From: Rhynchospora pubera
Lineage: Eukaryota; Streptophyta; Magnoliopsida; Poales; Cyperaceae
Direction: 5' to 3'
DNA length: 64,000 nucleotides
Assembly (NCBI GenBank): GCA_028095005.1
Contig: CM051460.1
Coordinates: 288,316,653 to 288,380,652, forward strand
Shown: positions 1 through 11,177 of the stretch, one piece after another
How positions within the stretch are numbered: position 1 is the stretch's first letter
Layout: each line of letters begins with the position of its first letter
Position numbers and translations under genes: made by a program
The notes under the pieces: generated by a model
The model's input: the letters and a program-made list of their open reading frames with translations, nothing else
Told to the model about the DNA's origin: nothing
The model's database searches: none

Positions 1-124
1 TTTAGTAGAAGACTCTGTTTGAATTTTGAACTGAACTAAATTTAAGAGCATAATCATATTCATGCGACTTGTTATCAGCTAGTTTAGAATGAAAGAAAAG
101 ACTCATCAAGTTTCATCCATTTAG

Positions 125-1431
125 GCTTGTGATGCAATGGTGGTAGCGGTAGGTTACAGGCTGGCACCAGAGAGCCGTTACCCAGCAGCCTTTGATGATG
201 GGGTGAAGGTGTTACAATGGCTAGGGAAGCAGTCAAATCTAGCCAGCATTGCTTCTGCCAAGGGAGTCGCTGGCGGTGGTGGTGCCGAGGGCAGGATTGT
301 GAATGGTACTGATCCTTTTGGTACTGCCACTGTTGAACCCTGGCTCGCAGCCCATGCTGATCCTTCCAGGTACTCTCCTTTTTCTTTTTTCTCTTTCTTA
401 CTCTTATTTGATTTGCTCTTTTTTTTGTTTCCTTTTTTTTCTCAAGATGTGAAGTATACCACTACAAAATCTGAATTGTTAAGCAGCCTTCAATGACATT
501 GTTGAATCCTGTACCTTTGATTGTGTTCATATTGGACATAAATGTTGTTTTAAACAGAAACATGGACAGATTATAAAATGAGTATACAACTCATCTTCCT
601 GGTCAACGCTAAAGTCCAGCAAGTGCACAGATATATCTAGGTGTCTTTGAGGTTCCGAATTCTTGTGGATTTCTCATTTGGCTGGGTGTAATCTATTGTG
701 AGGTTTTTTTAGGGATAAACATATGGATGAATAAATTTGTATCGACTTAACATGTTCAGTTTGCTTTGTTTGCAACATTTCTCAATTTTTTTCCAGACAT
801 GAATTACAAAGGAGCAATTACTAGTTGGTTGTTTCTTTAATTTTCTTCTCTCTGCCCATCTTTCAATTATAGCAATTGTTTTCCATTGAACAGATGTGTC
901 CTCTTAGGTGTTAGCTGTGGTGCAAATGTGGCCAACCATGTGGCTTGCAGAGCAGTCGAGTCAGGGAAGCAATTTGAACCTGTGAAGGTGGTGGCGCAAG
1001 TTCTTATGTACCCCTTTTTCATAGGTAGTGTTCCAACACACTCCGAACTAAGGTTGGGAAACTCATACTTCTATGACAAGGCCATGTCAGTACTCTCATG
1101 GAAGCTATTCTTACCTGATAAAGAGTTTGATCTGGACCACCCTGCGGCCAACCCATTAGTGCTGGGCCGAGGCCCGCCACTTAAATGTATGCCACCAACC
1201 TTGACTGTTGTGGCAGAGCATGATTGGATGAGAGACCGTGCAATTGCCTACTCAGAGGAGTTGCGCAAGGTAAATGTTGATGCACCAGTGCTCGATTACA
1301 AAGATGCAGTACATGAATTTGCATCTCTTGACATGCTTCTTAGGACTCCACAGGCTCAAGCGTGTGCTGAGGACATTGCTATTTGGGTCAAGAAGTACAT
1401 TTCGATTCGGGGCCATGAGTTTTCCTATTAG
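125..1431 (+). CDS. CXE11: Carboxylesterase (CXE11/CXE16-type), 3' part of gene
   Basis: Alpha/beta-hydrolase fold-3 carboxylesterase of the plant CXE family, close to Arabidopsis CXE11/CXE16 as I recall them. Two exons are visible, 125-369 and 894-1431. The first opens after a TTAG acceptor and reads in frame as ACDAMVVAVGYRLAPE. The junction rebuilds an Arg codon (AG|A) and gives DPSRCVLLGVSCG. The nucleophile elbow is G-V-S-C-G (Ser nucleophile), the acid is the Asp of AEHDWMRD and the base is the His of AVHEF, so the C-terminal two thirds of the catalytic domain look intact. The oxyanion-hole HGG motif and the start codon must lie to the left of the window. A Gly-rich loop (GVAGGGGAEG) sits before the splice junction. 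These enzymes hydrolyse small esters; the physiological substrate of this clade is not known to me. No disabling change is seen. Confidence 0.93.
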
Positions 1432-2866
1432 GATCAATAAGCCTTGGGGTTTTAGTTTGTTTGTGTATGAGACGAGTTATACTGTATTTATGTCTGTGCC
1501 TAATGTAGAAATTATAGGTTTAGAGGTGGTCTTTTTGTCTGTGTCCCATTCTTTCATTCCTTTTGTTTACTTTTGCATAATCATAAGTGGGGAACCCTTT
1601 TTTGTGTTAATATTACGTCGTGGGAATCATAAAATTAAATTTTTGGTGTCATTGACCTGTCTTGTATAGTTCATAACGTGATAGTAGTACAGGGAATTAT
1701 TTCGAGTACCTTTTTTTATGCTTTGTTGTGTTATTAAAACAAACAGCGGACTAAGAGGAATTTTCTCCGGAGAACCGGATGTTCAAAATTTGGTTGGTTA
1801 ACATGTTCACAAGCTAAACCCATTTTTAAAAGAATATATATATATATTTATATACATTTAAGGCGAATTCTACAGTGGACCAACCAAATCTTTTGTAAGG
1901 GTTCGTACAAAAAGTTCTATATATAAAACGGTCAAATTTTGACCTTATTTTAAAATTTTACCTGCCGTTTGGATCTTCCGACAAATTTTCAAAGTACAAT
2001 TTTTTGCGTTCTCAAATATTCCGAATTTTTTTTCTTAAATTTAATTCCATTATTTTTCATTGTTTTAGTGTGAAAAAAAAACAAGTAGAAGCTCGTGGTG
2101 GGGGTCTATTTTTATGTACACAATTGACAGACTTTAATTATTTTTTTTGGCAGTAATGACAGACTTCAATTATGGAAGTATTCTGCATTGCAGAAAATAA
2201 CAGAAGTTTTAATTCTCTTTCGCTGGGCCCAAGTTTGTCCTTGTTGATCATTATTATTGGTTCATAGTTCATACCCTGCAATTGCATTTAATAGCACGAC
2301 AGTAAAATCAAATACATTAATATATATGATTTTCTTCTTTTTTTTAAATATAACTAGATAGGGCCTATATATGATTTTCTTAAGATGGATGTATGAATAT
2401 AGTACTGATTAGAAAATTAACGAAATATCAAAATAAGACGCTGCGATAAGATGACAGCTATAACAAAAAAAAGAGGGCCCTTCCATTTTCTGATGAAAGA
2501 AATATTTTAATTAAATTATTAAAATATTTCTAAAACACGCTGTTCAAAAGATTAGTGCCTAAGTGGCTTAATAACAACCTGAAACAATGTGTGATCTGCA
2601 TGACTACAATGTCCCAGATGCATATAGTACTCTTTAAAAATGAGTTTATATAATTTGACGTCGAGTGGCCAAAACAACAGTACAAAATCTAGAATATTTA
2701 ACATTCTATTGGTTACAAAAAATGGAGTATATCAAAATATTCTCCATTGTTTTTCTTAAATGAAGGCACTATTAGTTGAAAAATATACCTTCATCGATGA
2801 GAAGGTCGATAAACACATCTGCTTCCTAAACCTAAACGTCTAACAAACTAAAAGAATGAACACAAA
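1432..2866. other. Convergent spacer between CXE and M3 peptidase genes
   Basis: AT-rich sequence holding the 3' untranslated regions of two convergent genes. No open frame with coding character is seen. It contains a 22-bp string at 1745-1766 that recurs exactly at 3136-3157 inside the last intron of the peptidase gene. I see no other recognisable element. Confidence 0.6.
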
Positions 2867-5800
2867 TCATACGGAACTTCTCTTGCTCTCAAAAAAATGA
2901 TTAATAGAGGGCTCCCGCCCAAGGTACTCTGAAATTATTTCGAGGGTATCTTTTGCACCTCCTGGAGTCAATACCTGCATTACCCTCAGGAGTTAGCAAC
3001 TCTTTTATTCCGTATCATCTATGTATTCTAATGCATACTTGAACATTCATCTTGGTAATCTTTGAGAGAAATGGGTGGTTTGGGGGGGGGGGGGGGGGGG
3101 GGGGAGGGGCATGATGAGCATGTTTGAGGGGCCTAAGCGGACTAAGAGGAATTTTCTTTGCAGGGTCATGTAGGCTATCTGCCGTTCTTTACACACAACA
3201 CAGACGTACTTCTCTTTTTATTTTATTTTACTTTTTTTAAAAAAAAATTTACCTTCTTCCTGAATTGCAATCCTGCATGATGGTTTAGCAAGTCATCGTC
3301 AAACTTTGAGGCAAAAATATCATCTGCTAAAACCTACACATGAAGTAAATGATATTCGCCTTAGCTTGTGAAACAAAACTTTTTAAATATGGATTAATCA
3401 AGAAATCCAATTAGAATATCTGCAACCAATCCATCCATACCTTACTCCATATGTAACTATAACAAACTGATTCATAGCCTACAGCTAGTCTTGCGAAGCA
3501 TGAGGCAGGGTTGGTCTCTTCCAATAAAGGTATTCCCATCATCACCTAAAAAGAAAACATGGTTCTTTAACTTCGTATTTGACTATTTACCAATGTTGAT
3601 TATAAGACTGACAAGTCACAACCATTGCTTTGTACCTTTGGATGCAAATCTTTCACTAGCTCTATCATGTCAATGTCCTCCCTTGAGTGTACTATCTGAT
3701 CAAGAAGACCTGTTGATTCAAACAGAAAACTGCTAAGCTAATTTGCATTATAAAATGGAGAATCTTATCTAACATATTATGAGCTTACAAAATTGCATCC
3801 TACCATGAATCAACCAAAGAACAAAATGACCAGTAACCATAAACCAACCCAACAGAAATGAAATCAACCAGCAATAAGACCCCAATGCAAATGTTGGCCA
3901 ATCTGATCCCAATAGAAACAACAGATCAGTATTTTCAGGACCTGAATGATATCAACCACAATGACCTACAACCACAACAGACCATGGCATTTCCCATCCC
4001 TCTTGATCATTTGATGTGCAACTGTATTAAAGTTATAAGAATAGAGACAAAGATGTGATAGACGTGCAAACAAATACATTGCTTAATGAATTTCTTTTGG
4101 AAGAAATATAGAACATCAAATCACTCAAAAACTTACAAAGAAGAATCTCTTGTTTTATCTTCAAGCCAAAAAACATATCACGCCTTAGTTTCAAAGATTT
4201 GCACATCTCACTTGTGATAGATTTTGTGATATCCTACAGGTAATTAATCAGAAAAAGAATTACCAATAGAGTTACTACAGGCTCACTTCTTTCATTTCAT
4301 ATCAAAGCCACAGATACAATTCTGCAGCAATAAATGGTTAACATCTAGCTGTATTTGTTTGTATGAAATTCTATTTTATAACAAGGGTTTTCCAAAATTG
4401 TAACATTACCTGATGGAATCCAGACAACATTTTCAAAGATGTGCTCTCATAACACCTATGTAGAATGTAATGCATATTCCAGTAAGAGATTGAATTACAT
4501 AAACGTGTTAAAGAGATTGAATTACATGAAGAAATATACAAATAGAACTAGAAAAATATTTAAAGCACACCAATTTTCAAGAAGAAGACTTGGCATTTCC
4601 ACAAAATCACCATCTGACTGAAGTCCTGAAAACCTTGAGAAGGTGGCACAACTACAGATGTGGTGTACCTATAAAATGTTAATAGATGCTCATGTGCCTC
4701 TCAAGAATCATATAATGTTTAACTAGAAAGATCAATCAAAACCATAAATGGGAAAAAATGCCTAATATAACTCATAAGCAATCAAGGATACCAAAGTTGT
4801 CAGGTCTAAAACCAGTGTGCATCAGCAAAAGTAGTACATATACTGACTATGGAGCTGATTAATGGTCGTGTATAGGCTCTTTTGGTGCTAACTTGCAAGA
4901 TTAGGGTTAATGAGGGTCAATTTAATAATCCCTTTGTAATTATCAATAGTCCAACTAATTCTAACTCTAACTAAAGTTCCAACCAGTAACTCAAAATACA
5001 TTGCTAAGCAATACTAACTAATATACTAAGTATTGATATTTGATAACAATAACTGCTTGGGAATAATGTAGTCCTCAAAGCAAGGTATTATGAAACAAAT
5101 TAATTTAACTTACAACTAGTAACTCAAAATACATTGCTAAGCAATACTAACTAAAATACTAAGTATTGATATTTGATAACAATAACTGCTTGAGAATAAT
5201 TTAGTCCTCAAAGCAAGGTATTATGAAACAAATAATTGAAATAAATTTAACTTACCACATGACTAAATTCATGAAAGAGGGTGATAACCTCAGTGAATCT
5301 TAGTAGAGCTGCATTACCATCCTTTTCATTTGGACACTGAGATAAAAGGAGTGCAATTGAAACCTAGCCAGGAAAATTAGAAAAAACTAAGTTTCTTAAC
5401 AGATGTACATTGAAGATTGCTTTACATGTATACTGGTAAATAACAGAATGTTTGATCAAGTCCTTTTCCTTTCTGAAATTCCAATATTCCCATTACAGTC
5501 CCTACTTTGCACTTAAGAAAAATAAGAGATAATTGATATTTGGTCAATTGTGTACATTTATTAAAGTATGCAGTATAAACTCAGTTAAGCTGACTGATTA
5601 TTCTTATCTGATGCAGTACAATATGCAGATCTAATGAACCACAAAAGGAAAAGGCAAATTTGTTGATGTAGGTCAGAGTCATTTTATATATAAAAAAAAG
5701 TTCAAAAGTAACTTCTGTTGCTCGTGTTATATTTTTGTTCAACAAGTATTCAAAGATAAGAAAGAGGTGGATATTCTTGTGGCATTAAACAAGTAGTTAT

Positions 5801-7219
5801 GCAAAAGTATCAGTAAATTCTATTGGCATTTGTGTATCACTAATTGGCAGCAAGGACACATTTTACTTTTGATGTTTTAAAATAGAAGTACAACCTTCCT
5901 TGTACCATCTGAAGTTGAACACCCATTTTGGAGAGGCACAACGCAGGTGTGTGCATATTTGCCTTCCCTGTTCATGGAATAAAACAAAATCAAAGAACAA
6001 AAACCAGAGGCAAACAACTAACAGTTCATGGAGCAAAAGATTATTACTGACCTGGAAAATATGTCAAGATAGAAGTAACCCAAGAGTTCAGTAGTACTAC
6101 AATCATGAACAGAGTACAGCTGAACAGTCTCATGCCACACCTCAGCATCTGTTACTTGTTCAAATCGAAGACCTGAACTTGTCACATAAGAAGGCTACTT
6201 AATGTTGGATAAATTAACTAAACTGAAACCACACCAGCCAGTACAAGAGATGCTGGTCACAACTGGAAACACCATAACAGTACACAACTTCAGCTTTAAT
6301 AGTTATCAGGTCTTGAAAATAAGCGCCTTGGATCAGAACACCTTTTGGGTTTATCAAGTGTATTACAAAATGAATCAGTCAGTGGAGTAGGCAGTTGAAA
6401 GTGCTTAATTCAACAGAAACTATGAAAACAAATCAGAAAAACCATGCACCAAAACTAATGTGGCAATGGACAAGTGGAATCCATTTATGTCAGCATTCTT
6501 TTTTTTTTCAAAAATTATTGGATTGTGGGGTAGACACAAGGGCTTGGCATTTCAAGTTGTCACAAGGATTAGTTTTAATAAAAAATTAGATATTTCCAGC
6601 TTTAATGTGTTTTTGAATGTGAAATATTAGCATGATAAGAAGTTTAAGAAAAACTAATACCAAAGAGATCTTGATATATCTTCAAGATTCCCGACAAGAC
6701 AATATTGACAGGAAAATAGTGCTTGACTTCTCCAAAATCAAAATCAAAAGAAAGGTTTTCTTCTTCAGCCCTCTTCATGTAATAGAGCAAATCATGCATC
6801 CCAAAAGGAAAGTCACCCTCTTCCTTTCTCTAGCTTTAGGAAAATAACATAATTATAAGGGAGGAAGGTGAGAGAAATTGAAGAATTTAAACATTTCAAA
6901 ATTCATTTCTAACACCTTTAGATCTTTCAGCAGATTGAGCTCTCCCTCTGCCAGGTCAGTAAGATTTGCTGAGACCTCTTCCAAAAATTGGATTACCTGA
7001 TAATGTTCATTAAGTATTAGTGACCTGGAATACCTGATAGTGTTGACAAACCTGTAAGGAGCTTCCCTTATCCTAAATCTTAAAGACATGCTGATTTATA
7101 CAAAATGATACCCATGTTGCAAGGAATGCTTTTATGGAAAAGCTCATAGGAAATAGTACAGACTTTTCAAAAAAGCAAATTAAAGTAACTTTACATATGT
7201 TGATTTCTTGCAAATAAGC

Positions 7220-7259
<40 letters not shown>

Positions 7260-10073
7260 GGGAAATTCTGCCATGAGAACCAATTTTGAATCAGGCATTA
7301 ATCTCAACTGCTCATTTTCAAGAAAGATTAATTCATTAGAACTCATGAATGGTTGCGATCAAAGCCCGATTCAGAATTGGTTCTCATGGCAGAATTTCCC
7401 TAATAAATAAAAGTAGAAATAGCAACTAGAGCAAGCTCCAGGATACTTGGTGCAATTGTTAGGGAAAAAAAGAAAAAAAACAACAAAAATGTACCCCTAA
7501 CTAGAAATTCTCAGAAAAGGGTATACAATTTGGTAATGATCTAGCCTTTCTTGGTTAGAAGTGACAGAAACTAACTAGCAATAAGAAATGAACCTTTGCT
7601 GATGACCTTGCCATTCTCAGCTCTGTGGCAAAATCTGCATAGTTGGGGTACCCGAGTAACTGTGCAAACTTACAACGCAACTGTACCTGCGAAGAGAATA
7701 TCAGAAAGTAGGGTTGGGAAGTGAATACGATTAAATAGTAAGTGAACCCATTAGCAGTAAGTTCCTCAAGCAATTACCAATTTTTTTAAGATGTGAAGAT
7801 TTTCTTTCCCTCCTCTCTGACCATAAGCAGTAGCCACCAACTTTCTAGTAGACCCAACCTTGAAACATGAATCAAAAACAAGGATGGTTGGTGAAAAAAC
7901 ATATTTTAAATATTTGAGAAGTTAGCAATGTGAAGAGGCTTGATTCCAAATATAGATCTCTGATGGTCACAAAGGTACAAATTCCACTAAGTTGAGTACT
8001 TGTATTTGGATACAGACAAAGATGTATTCATTTTCCGACATGGAAAGGTATTAAAATCAGCTCCAAGTACCTTGCAGTGTTCAAGGATTGGTGTAACATG
8101 ATAATTTGTTAGAAGAATCTTCCTTTTGCTGTTTGTGTTTTCCAAGTCCTGGAAAAAAATTGAGAATTCAAATGCCCATATTAGCAATGAATTAGATTTC
8201 TGCAATAGCATTAGAAGAACATTTACATGTTGAGGCCGTTTACTATTTATGTATAACCTTTTCCTTATTTCTCTCCTTTCTTTATGTTTTTCTATCAAAA
8301 ACAAATTAAGTAAATCTTCAAAAAGGTTAACCTCTACAATTCCGGGGAACCGAGGCAAGGGGAGATGCAAAGCTCATAAACTATCTAAGCTTGGCTAGAG
8401 AAAGATGTAAAGCAAACCTTGATAAATTCATGAGGCATGCCAGCCAACTCTTGCTCACTTAGGAGCAGGAATTTAGGACCACTGTTGAGGTTTTCAACGT
8501 ATCTTAGACTTAGTTCATCAATTTGAGATTTTAACCTCTCCATTTCAATTCTCTTGCTCGGTAAAAGTTTCACACCATGCCGTTCCATTTCTTTAACCTG
8601 TCACTGAACATTGATGAATTTATCGGAAGCAAATTTCCAATAATAAATTTATAGCCACAAGTGAATCATAGGCGCTCCTTAGTTAATATTTTAGGATAAT
8701 AGCACTGACGATAGGCTAATATAAGCAATCTTATTTTTATAATAAAGTTTTAATCTAAGATTTAAGTTTTTTATCTTTGTGCTCAGGATAATTAGTATTA
8801 TGCTATTTTTTAGCCTAAAATGACGGATTTGATTATATGGTTGCATCAAATGTTGCTTCCTGTTCGCATAATCTTTGTCAATCAGCTAGCTTTTGACAAA
8901 ATAGCATTAAGATGCCAATAAAAGTAAATAGATATGCCATACCAAGCTCTGAATGTATCGTTTTGCATCTGGTTTTATCCCGCCACCTTTATCAAGTAAT
9001 GCCTTGATGACTCGATATACATCCTCACGCTTTCTAATACCTTGCACGAAACATTAAGCAATTTTAAGTTTTAACACAAATGCATCATAAGTTATGTGAA
9101 TAAATTGAATGTTAATTGAATAAGCTTTCCTGTTAGAGTCAGGTCAAAACTAAAACCAATCCAGTACAATAACTACATTGCTAAGGAGTAAGGATAAATA
9201 ATAATGTAATTTCACCAATTTTAGATAGGGACTGACAAAAGCAAAATAAGGTTTCAGACAATATATTAATCGATTAGCTTGTTAATTGTTCATAGCATTA
9301 ACTTAGATTGCATTTAGCCAAACACAATTTCCCCATTTTCAGATTGGATTAAAATATGGGATAGTAAAAGTGAATTTGTTCGACTGTTTTTCTTAGTTTT
9401 GCCAAATGAATAGAAACTCAGGAGTTCTCTTGAAGCCAAAAGACGCTGATATTTTTAATAGTCCTATTTCATATCAATAATAGAGAAATTTGATCAGTAG
9501 AAATGACAAATGCACCTGCACAGCAGAAAGTGAGCATCCAAACGTTTCTCTGCTTCCAAACTGGCATTTCTAACTTCAACTGATGCAGATACCATCCGTT
9601 GAAACACACACGATTGAATCAAAGGAAACTGTTGTGCCTCCAAGTCAGCAAAAGGCGCGACTACATTCTCATAGCAAACCTACACAGCACAAAGCTAAAA
9701 ATTAAGATCCTCCTCAAAGCAAATGGCCTGAACACTCAATCAAACTACCTTTTCAAGGGGAATTGATGCCACACGATCATAAGTTTCCTTCGATTTCGCA
9801 ATGATGCAATCGACCAATTTGGAGATCTCAGATGCAGAAAGATCGACAAGCACACTTGAACCAGGTAGACCTGTCGCCAAATTTCGATTAAGAAAAGCTA
9901 ATTAACGCTTATGTACCAAAAGTAGTTCCTTTGTGACAATAGTAAGTACCTTTCTTCGCACTGCGCTTTATGCGGTTGTTAATAGCGGAGAGGAGAAGAT
10001 TTAATCCAACGGCGACAAGCGCCGCCGCGCCAGTAAAGACAAGGATTCGCCTCTCTTTCTTCTCCTTCCTCAT
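2867..10073 (-). CDS. M3 metallopeptidase, probable thimet oligopeptidase (organelle or cytosolic)
   Basis: Zinc oligopeptidase of family M3, matching the plant 'probable thimet oligopeptidase' type (like At1g67690), which cleaves short peptides. Twenty exons on the minus strand: 10073-9950, 9870-9749, 9679-9516, 9033-8943, 8597-8418, 8148-8071, 7858-7778, 7686-7594, 6996-6916, 6829-6661, 6172-6052, 5967-5895, 5363-5256, 4668-4571, 4455-4410, 4233-4137, 3709-3636, 3545-3441, 3333-3253, 2974-2867. They sum to 2094 nt (697 residues), near the usual ~700. The ATG at 10073 is the first true ATG in frame; a basic stretch then a hydrophobic segment (about residues 10-30) suggests a membrane anchor or signal-anchor. 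The zinc site is HEFSH (490-494) with Glu519 in FVEMPS, exactly 29 residues after the first His as in thimet oligopeptidase. The late Tyr-rich loop GYESVCYSYIWSK is present. Odd: family HEFGH reads HEFSH, and family EIPSQ reads EMPSL. No frameshift or stop is seen. Confidence 0.92.
3082..3104. repeat. Poly-G tract of 23 G in intron
   Basis: A 23-base uninterrupted run of G, followed by A and four more G, lies in the last intron (2975-3252) of the M3 peptidase gene; it is a C run on the sense strand. Tract length is likely polymorphic and its assembled length may be unreliable. Confidence 0.9.
4985..5250. repeat. Tandem duplication, two copies of about 133 bp, in intron
   Basis: The segment beginning AGTAACTCAAAATACATTGC at 4985 is repeated from 5118 with only scattered differences (for example TAATATACT versus TAAAATACT) and ends just before the 3' end of the exon at 5256-5363. 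It lies in the intron between exons 13 and 14 of the M3 peptidase gene. Confidence 0.88.
7221..7258. repeat. (TAA)n microsatellite
   Basis: About twelve TAA units in the intron between exons 8 and 9 of the peptidase gene. The adjacent Mutator-like MITE inserted at the end of this tract and duplicated its last nine bases. Confidence 0.9.
7260..7400. mobile_element. Mutator-like MITE, 141 bp, with 9-bp TSD
   Basis: Terminal inverted repeats of about 34 bp begin GGGAAATTCTGCCATGAGAA and end with its complement TTCTCATGGCAGAATTTCCC. The flanks are the perfect 9-bp direct repeat TAATAAATA (7251-7259 and 7401-7409). A 9-bp target duplication and GGG...CCC termini are typical of Mutator-like elements. 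There is no coding capacity. It sits in an intron of the M3 peptidase gene. Confidence 0.88.
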
Positions 10074-10784
10074 TTCTCGACGAACACTCTTTCTTCTTTT
10101 ACTTCGTTTTTTTTTTTTTTTTGGTTGAGAGAAGAGAAAGTGACAGGAAGAGGAAAGAGTTGGTGGCGGATTTCGGGATTTGTCAAGGAAATCCGAGAGG
10201 GATGCTGAGCAACGGCTGAGATTGACGGCAAGATTTTTGGACGGTTGATGTCGTGTTTGCAGGATATTATTTAGGATTACGATTTCACGGAGCGGGAGAA
10301 ATTTCGCCAGCGCGCCCAAACTTTTGTCGACTGTGTTCTGGGCCCCACTGTATCGTACAGCTTATCGCGTGACGTGGCCCTACCACTCAAGTCGGCTTTC
10401 CCTGTTCCAGGATATCCAACCATGTCCTGTTCTTATGTTCTGACAGGTAGGTTCACTACCTAATATAATCTAAAATTATCAATGGGGCCCATCTGTCAGT
10501 AATATGAAACATGGATCATTTTTAGATTTGTGAACCAGAGAATCAGAACATAGCTATTCCTCTATTTGTTAGGCCGATACGACTTCAGCCCAAAAAACTG
10601 TGTTAGGCCCATTTCAGGGTACGAAACAAGATCCAACAAAAGTGGAATCGAAAACGAAGCGTTATCTTTATCTTCCCTCCAAAAGGGTTTCTCGAGCGAT
10701 TCGATTTGGGAAGAGATAAAACCCTAATAACCCTCACTCACTCCTCACTCAGTGGATCAGTGTGCCACCGGGCTCGCGTCGGAG
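10074..10784. promoter_or_regulatory. Shared divergent upstream region of M3 peptidase and KNL1
   Basis: The two start codons face away from each other across 711 bp, so this segment must hold both promoters or one bidirectional promoter. It carries several GGGCCC/GGCCCA sites (around 10340, 10483 and 10605) and a telo-box near KNL1. I found no clear TATA box for either gene. Confidence 0.6.
10605..10727 (+). promoter_or_regulatory. Site II-like element plus telo-box upstream of KNL1
   Basis: AGGCCCA (10605-10611, the complement of a TGGGCC-type site II element) lies about 110 bp before AAACCCTAA (10719-10727, a perfect telo-box), which is 58 bp before the KNL1 ATG. The pair is known from promoters of plant genes expressed in dividing cells. 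That it works this way here is inference. Confidence 0.5.
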
Positions 10785-11116
10785 ATGGATCTGCCGACGA
10801 TCAACGACGAGACCTTCGCTCGGCGGAGGGATCGCCGCGTGAGCTTCGCTGAGACGACCGCCGTCCACGTGTTCGACCGGGATGATTCGTCGGGCGCGTC
10901 TCCCAAGGACGATAGTCACACAACACTGTCGCCTTGCTCCGACTCCGGCGACAATTCGTCAAGGGACACCAGAGAGGATGAGGATGGCACTGAGTACGAC
11001 GATGAGGAAATGGCCGTGCCGCCTGTTAGGTTTACGAGGGACATGGCTGATTCCTCTCCTGGCAGTGCTTCTGTTGCCTCCGTTGCTTCTAATGATGGTT
11101 TTTTTCTCCTTAATAA

Positions 11117-11177
<61 letters not shown>

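Noticed and set aside
10752..10784. In-frame extension of KNL1 upstream of 10785
   Set aside because: The codon at 10752 is GTG, not ATG; the first ATG in frame is 10785.
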